From Pelargonium cotyledonis (Eukaryota; Streptophyta; Magnoliopsida; Geraniales; Geraniaceae), in contig JAYMTA010001228.1 of assembly GCA_036897625.1 (NCBI GenBank), positions 1-21,064 of the forward strand: DNA of 21,064 nucleotides, given 5' to 3'. Under the pieces are notes generated by a model. That model made no database searches. It saw only the letters and a list, made by a program, of their open reading frames with translations, and was not told where the DNA came from. Below, piece by piece: positions 17,891-21,064 of this stretch (its first letter is position 1; each line of letters starts with the position of its first letter). A program made the translations under genes and the position numbers.

Positions 17891-19283
17891 TAAAATGGAG
17901 ATTTTTGCTCCCTGTAAGTATACCCTAGTGAGGAGGGGGATAGTGCTTTCACTCTCCGCACACCCCATGATCAACCCTACTTCTTTTTTTTCATTAAGTA
18001 TATGTTGATGATATATGAAATTTCATATTTAATTTAGTCAATACGAATTCACAGGTGTATCTAAAGTTGTGTAGACTTACCTTCATATTCAGTACAAAAA
18101 TGAAATACCTCGGTGGCTCAGATCATGCCTAAATCGAACATGTGTTCACAAAAAAATCATCGAAAGAACTCAAAACCTTCGCCACATTGAGGGGATCAAT
18201 TCAAGTGAAAAACGATCCCAATGAAAGTTGTATTGGACTCAAAATAAATCCAAAAAGACTGAAAATACCATAAAAATATACTAACAAATAAAAAAACAGA
18301 CCCACGCGCTGACCGCGTCTATGGAGTGCATGCGCCAAACAACTATTTTGTTTTGTTATACCACCTGTCACGTGGCCTAATAATGGAATGCCACAAGGCA
18401 TGCCACGTCAACTACAATATCGGCAAGTCTGAGCCACCTCACCCATTCATCATTAGCCACATAACACCAAAAGGCATCTCACACTACCTCAAGTGTGCCT
18501 CATTGTAAAAGACATATAAATCATCTCACCTGATCATGATCCCCCTTCTACCATGTTTTACCAATATTATTTCAATCAAACTGGTCAGATCGCCAGAGAA
18601 CCGATTTATGTCCTTAATAAATATTTTGGAGCAAAAGTCCTCCGACGATTTCATTTGTTCTCCAAAATATTTTTTTAACCCTAGTTTGAGCCTCGATCAT
18701 ACTGGTATAATTTCCCATAGGATAAAATGACCCCTCCAAACACATCTGTGATATTTTATAGATCCAACTTTAGCTCTTCCGGAGTCGACCTAAATAGAAC
18801 ATATGACCTCTCCCGGCTAAGCCTCCTCGGGATTCTCACTATATGTAATCTCCTCTTAAGTGTCAAATACCCACTAGAGGGTCTCGCATCCATTCTAGAC
18901 CCTTGGTTACCTCATGCACCTTTGAGACCACTCCAACGCCTTTTGAACCCTTTCACATGGTTTCAAGATGATGCGTTATTATCAAAGAACCTCTTGATAT
19001 AAGCCTCCAACCCCTTTGTAATGTTATTCATGAAAACCTTAGACCTCACGATCCAAACTGCATACATGCACACCTCCAAGACGCACACACCCAAGAATTT
19101 ATGTCCATGTGTAGCTCAACCTTCTGTACCTCCATCGTCTCTGTCAACCTCTCCATCATACCAATTAAATCAAGCACCCTCTCTTTCTTTTCGAACTCCC
19201 CCATCTCTATATCACAACCTTTTGTCCTCTCTCATCCTCTATTTGCGGTCTGCACATCAAGTGTTCCCTTCTTTTCTCCATCG
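17891..19283. other. Unassigned stretch, probably decayed repeats
   Basis: About 1.4 kb without a convincing gene. Several open frames of 60-110 codons on + (18326-18508, 18536-18730, 18727-19002, 19021-19353) have low-complexity Leu/Ser/Pro composition and match nothing I recognise. A GC-richer patch near 18301-18335 and CT-rich sequence at 19120-19285 stand out; the latter would suit a 5' leader for the RRM frame that follows. Old LTR or LINE remains are likely but not shown. Confidence 0.35.
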
Positions 19284-19362
19284 ATGGAGCTCACTGCTAG
19301 TGATTGCAGCACCTCTTCTATATATGTTCTACAAACACAGCGCAATAAGCTAAGCGAACCCT

Positions 19363-19995
19363 ATGTTGGCGAACCTCATATCATTCAATCCACCAGTTCA
19401 CTCTACTTCTCATCGGTCGAACAATGTCTCACACGTTGTACTCTACGTCGGGAACCTTCCATTCTCCATCACCTCCCATTGGCTTGGTTTCATTTTTTAT
19501 CGTCATTCTAATGTCATTGCTTGTCATGTCCCAAAAAATCCTAATCAAAGGGTTAGGCAGTTCAGCTTTATTACTCTCATGATTCGAAGGGATGTTGTGA
19601 GAGTTCTAGGTATCCTAAATGGGGTGTATCTACTCAGTAGACGCATCTATGTTTCATAAGCTAACCATTTCTCACATTGTAGCGCTCGATCGTCCCCATC
19701 TAGTTTAGGTGGTCAATCGAACCCATAGTTTCATGTAAAAAAGGTTTTGTTGTGGTCCCAAAAATCAATATGAAGAGCTCTTTCTGTTGCACCTTTTGGA
19801 ATGCCTCATATCCATTCTCATTGTTCCAGATTTTTCTTGTCGCACTTGTTGGACAAGCTCAAATAGAATATCTTGGTAGTATCCAAAGAGTTGGTATCCA
19901 GGGAGTTTCTGCATCATCAGTTCGTGGCTAGGGGTGTTTTAAATATCTCAGTCCATTACTTGGACAATCGAGTTTTCATATTATCCTTTCCCGAC
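19363..19995 (+). pseudogene. Decayed RRM-domain reading frame, probably retroelement ORF1 relic
   Basis: The open part (19363-19659) holds an RNA recognition motif at about residues 26-98. RNP2 is LYVGNL at 27-32 and RNP1 is RQFSFITL at 65-72, separated by the usual helix (SITSHWLGFIFYRHSNVI), with a closing LNGVYLLSRRIYVS strand. The same frame continues past stops at 19657, 19726, 19774 and 19870 to LVSREFLHHQFVARGVLNIS and HYLDNRVFILSFPD. That block resembles the domain after the RRM in a class of plant LINE-like ORFs (a hydrophobic YLGG-VLL-F pattern). The frame is cut off by the LTR at 19996, whose first bases TGA close it. An upstream ATG at 19284 in another frame could be the former start. 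A decayed cellular RRM gene is the alternative. Confidence 0.55.
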
Positions 19996-20281
19996 TGATA
20001 ACTCGTATTTTATACTAGTTATCCGACCCTAAATCATACTAAAACTAGCATGTTTTGTGCATTTTTATCTCTCGTTTGGGCCTAATTGTGGTTAATTGGA
20101 CTTAATATTCGTTTCGTGGCCCATTCGTGTGTGTTAGTTTACTTTTTGCATTTTTAGCTTATTTTATATAGTTTTAGTGTATATTATTTACATTTTGCCT
20201 CTTTTACGTGCGCTTGGTGTTTATGATGATTTCAGGTATTTTACAGTGCATGGGATGGCCGGAGAGGACCAAAAGAACCAA

Positions 20282-20359
20282 AGTCAATGAAAGTCAACCA
20301 TTGTAACGGTCAACAAAAGTCAACCATGGTAACGGTCAACAAAAGTCAAGGAAAGTCAA
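20282..20359 (+). promoter_or_regulatory. Array of seven W-box-type motifs in the LTR
   Basis: RGTCAA (complement TTGACY, the WRKY-binding W-box) occurs at 20282, 20292, 20308, 20318, 20334, 20344 and 20354. Spacings are 10, 16, 10, 16, 10 and 10 bp. The core is a 26-bp near-perfect tandem duplication (20291-20316 and 20317-20342). Two more sites lie outside the array, TTGACT at 20448-20453 and AGTCAA at 20607-20612, the last 13 bp before the TATA box. Binding by WRKY factors is inferred. Confidence 0.55.
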
Positions 20360-20365
20360 AGTGGC

Positions 20366-20514
20366 TGAGCACCGCGGCATTGGTGCTGAGCGCCGCGACG
20401 CCCAAAGAGTGACATCATTAGGGTTTCCAGCACACCATCTTTACGCGTTGACTTGGTCAGCGCCGTCACTTGGATGTGAGCGCCGCGGCGTTGGCGCTAA
20501 GCGCCGCGGCGCCC
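20366..20514 (+). repeat. Duplicated 38-bp GC-rich block in the LTR
   Basis: Blocks at 20366-20403 and 20477-20514 are 38 bp each and differ at five positions, all transitions. The shared pattern is TGAGC(G/A)CCGCGGC repeated with a GCGCCGCG core. A third partial copy (TGAGCGCCGC) occurs near 20747. The blocks are strikingly GC-rich beside their AT-rich surroundings. Confidence 0.6.
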
Positions 20515-20624
20515 GTACAAATAAGCCTTAAATGAAGATATTTGAAATCAAATCATAATCTCCAAGATTTTGGGCAATATCTCGACATTTAATTCAAAGA
20601 TTTCGAAGTCAACTTCTCCAACTC

Positions 20625-20632
20625 TATAAATA
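20625..20632 (+). promoter_or_regulatory. LTR TATA box
   Basis: TATAAATA in the context CTCTATAAATAGG, typical of a plant LTR U3 promoter. Transcription would begin near 20655, defining the U3/R boundary. Confidence 0.6.
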
Positions 20633-21064
20633 GGAGCCTTTGGCTCATTGTTTAAGCATCCAAGAAGAAAAGGAAGAGATGGAGAGCTATTGGAGGACGA
20701 AGTTAGGTATTTGGAAGGCTCAATAGAGTCTTTCTTTCTGCCCATATGAGCGCCGCACGAGCCAAGTGAGGGTGGTGATAGCGCCCGAGCTCGGTTTTGT
20801 ATGTTTCGCTTTTATTTTCGCATTTTGCTTTATTGTATGGATTCAAATAAATAAATTTAAATCTATTTACTTATGCTACTGTTTTGGATTTGAATTTATA
20901 CTTTCGATTCAAGTTTTTGTCCGTTTGTCGATGAACGAGCGAAACCTAACCCGTTAATGGGTAGCAACGCAATTGAGACAATATAGTGAGTAGTGTAGGT
21001 TTTATTTGCCTTTGGTGTTTTCTCGTTCTTATTATGATGATTCGTTAATCTCAAAGCGTGTGTG

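Larger units (their letters stand above)
19996..21064 (+). mobile_element. LTR of an LTR retrotransposon (5' LTR or solo), runs off the window
   Basis: It starts TGATAACTCGTATT, the TG...-type terminus common in plant Ty3/Gypsy LTRs, and cuts abruptly into the RRM relic. The U3-like part (19996 to about 20655) carries the phrase TTTATGATGATTTCAGGT (20220-20237), a W-box array, GC-rich duplicated blocks and a good TATAAATA box at 20625-20632, all oriented on +. Sequence after about 20655 would be R and U5. No closing CA, primer-binding site or gag is visible before the window ends, so the LTR is at least 1,069 bp. The sequence to its left does not look like LTR-element interior, which favours a 5' LTR or a solo LTR over a 3' LTR. 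Superfamily assignment is tentative. Confidence 0.6.

Noticed and set aside
18326-19353. Several 60-110 codon open frames on +
   Set aside because: Leu/Ser/Pro-rich by composition, no start context or domain support, and located in repeat-like sequence.
20282-20359. CRISPR-like or satellite repeat
   Set aside because: Only two 26-bp units without spacers, inside an LTR of a plant nuclear genome; better read as duplicated regulatory motifs.
20366-20514. ERF-binding GCC boxes in the GC-rich LTR blocks
   Set aside because: The AGCCGCC core is not present; the blocks read GCGCCGCGG instead.

Overview
The window reads as nuclear DNA of a flowering plant, most likely a eudicot. It is AT-rich, with genes interrupted by introns, plant-only protein families (DUF538, DUF761, an F-box/kelch protein closely matching Arabidopsis At1g55270), and plant-type LINE and LTR retrotransposons. 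I cannot fix the species; a woody eudicot such as a Rosaceae member is only a guess.

Left part (1-6600). After an unassigned stretch and a probable 5'-truncated LINE fragment on the minus strand (about 426-1178, with a decayed 20-bp flanking repeat) lies a complete intronless gene for a secreted DUF538 protein (1464-1958, +). About 2.5 kb follows with no convincing gene, apart from a degenerate 190-bp-period duplication just downstream of the DUF538 gene. Then come three tandem small genes on + for DUF761-motif proteins of 76, 77 and 77 residues (4630-4860, 5334-5567, 6264-6497). All three share a TATAAATA box 93-102 bp before the ATG and a second conserved element 32-35 bp before that box.

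Middle part (6600-10440). A minus-strand F-box/kelch gene, apparently the SAGL1/At1g55270 orthologue, converges on the DUF761 cluster. Its main exon is 6858-8108. A short 20-codon first exon lies 1.5 kb away at 9647-9706, giving a 436-residue protein. Its GA-rich leader and promoter run to about 10440.

Right part (10441-21064). A near full-length L1-type LINE on the minus strand (about 10457-17674, 7.2 kb) has a poly(A) tail seen as T10 on + and a 12-bp perfect target-site duplication. ORF1 (DUF4283 plus CCHC knuckle) and ORF2 (endonuclease, reverse transcriptase, zf-RVT, RNase H) are both recognisable and both broken by stops and frameshifts, so this copy looks dead. Beyond it are a repeat-like AT-rich stretch, more than 1 kb of undecipherable sequence, and a decayed RRM-domain reading frame that resembles the RNA-binding part of another class of plant retroelement ORF. 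That frame stops exactly where an LTR begins (19996, TGATAACTCG). The LTR runs off the window and carries seven W-box-type motifs at 10/16-bp spacing.

The host genes do not form a pathway together. The coherent local themes are the tandem DUF761 family with co-duplicated promoters and the layering of retroelements to the right of the kelch gene. I see no clear evidence of an entirely new system. The most testable leads are the shared DUF761 promoter element and the phased W-box array in the LTR.
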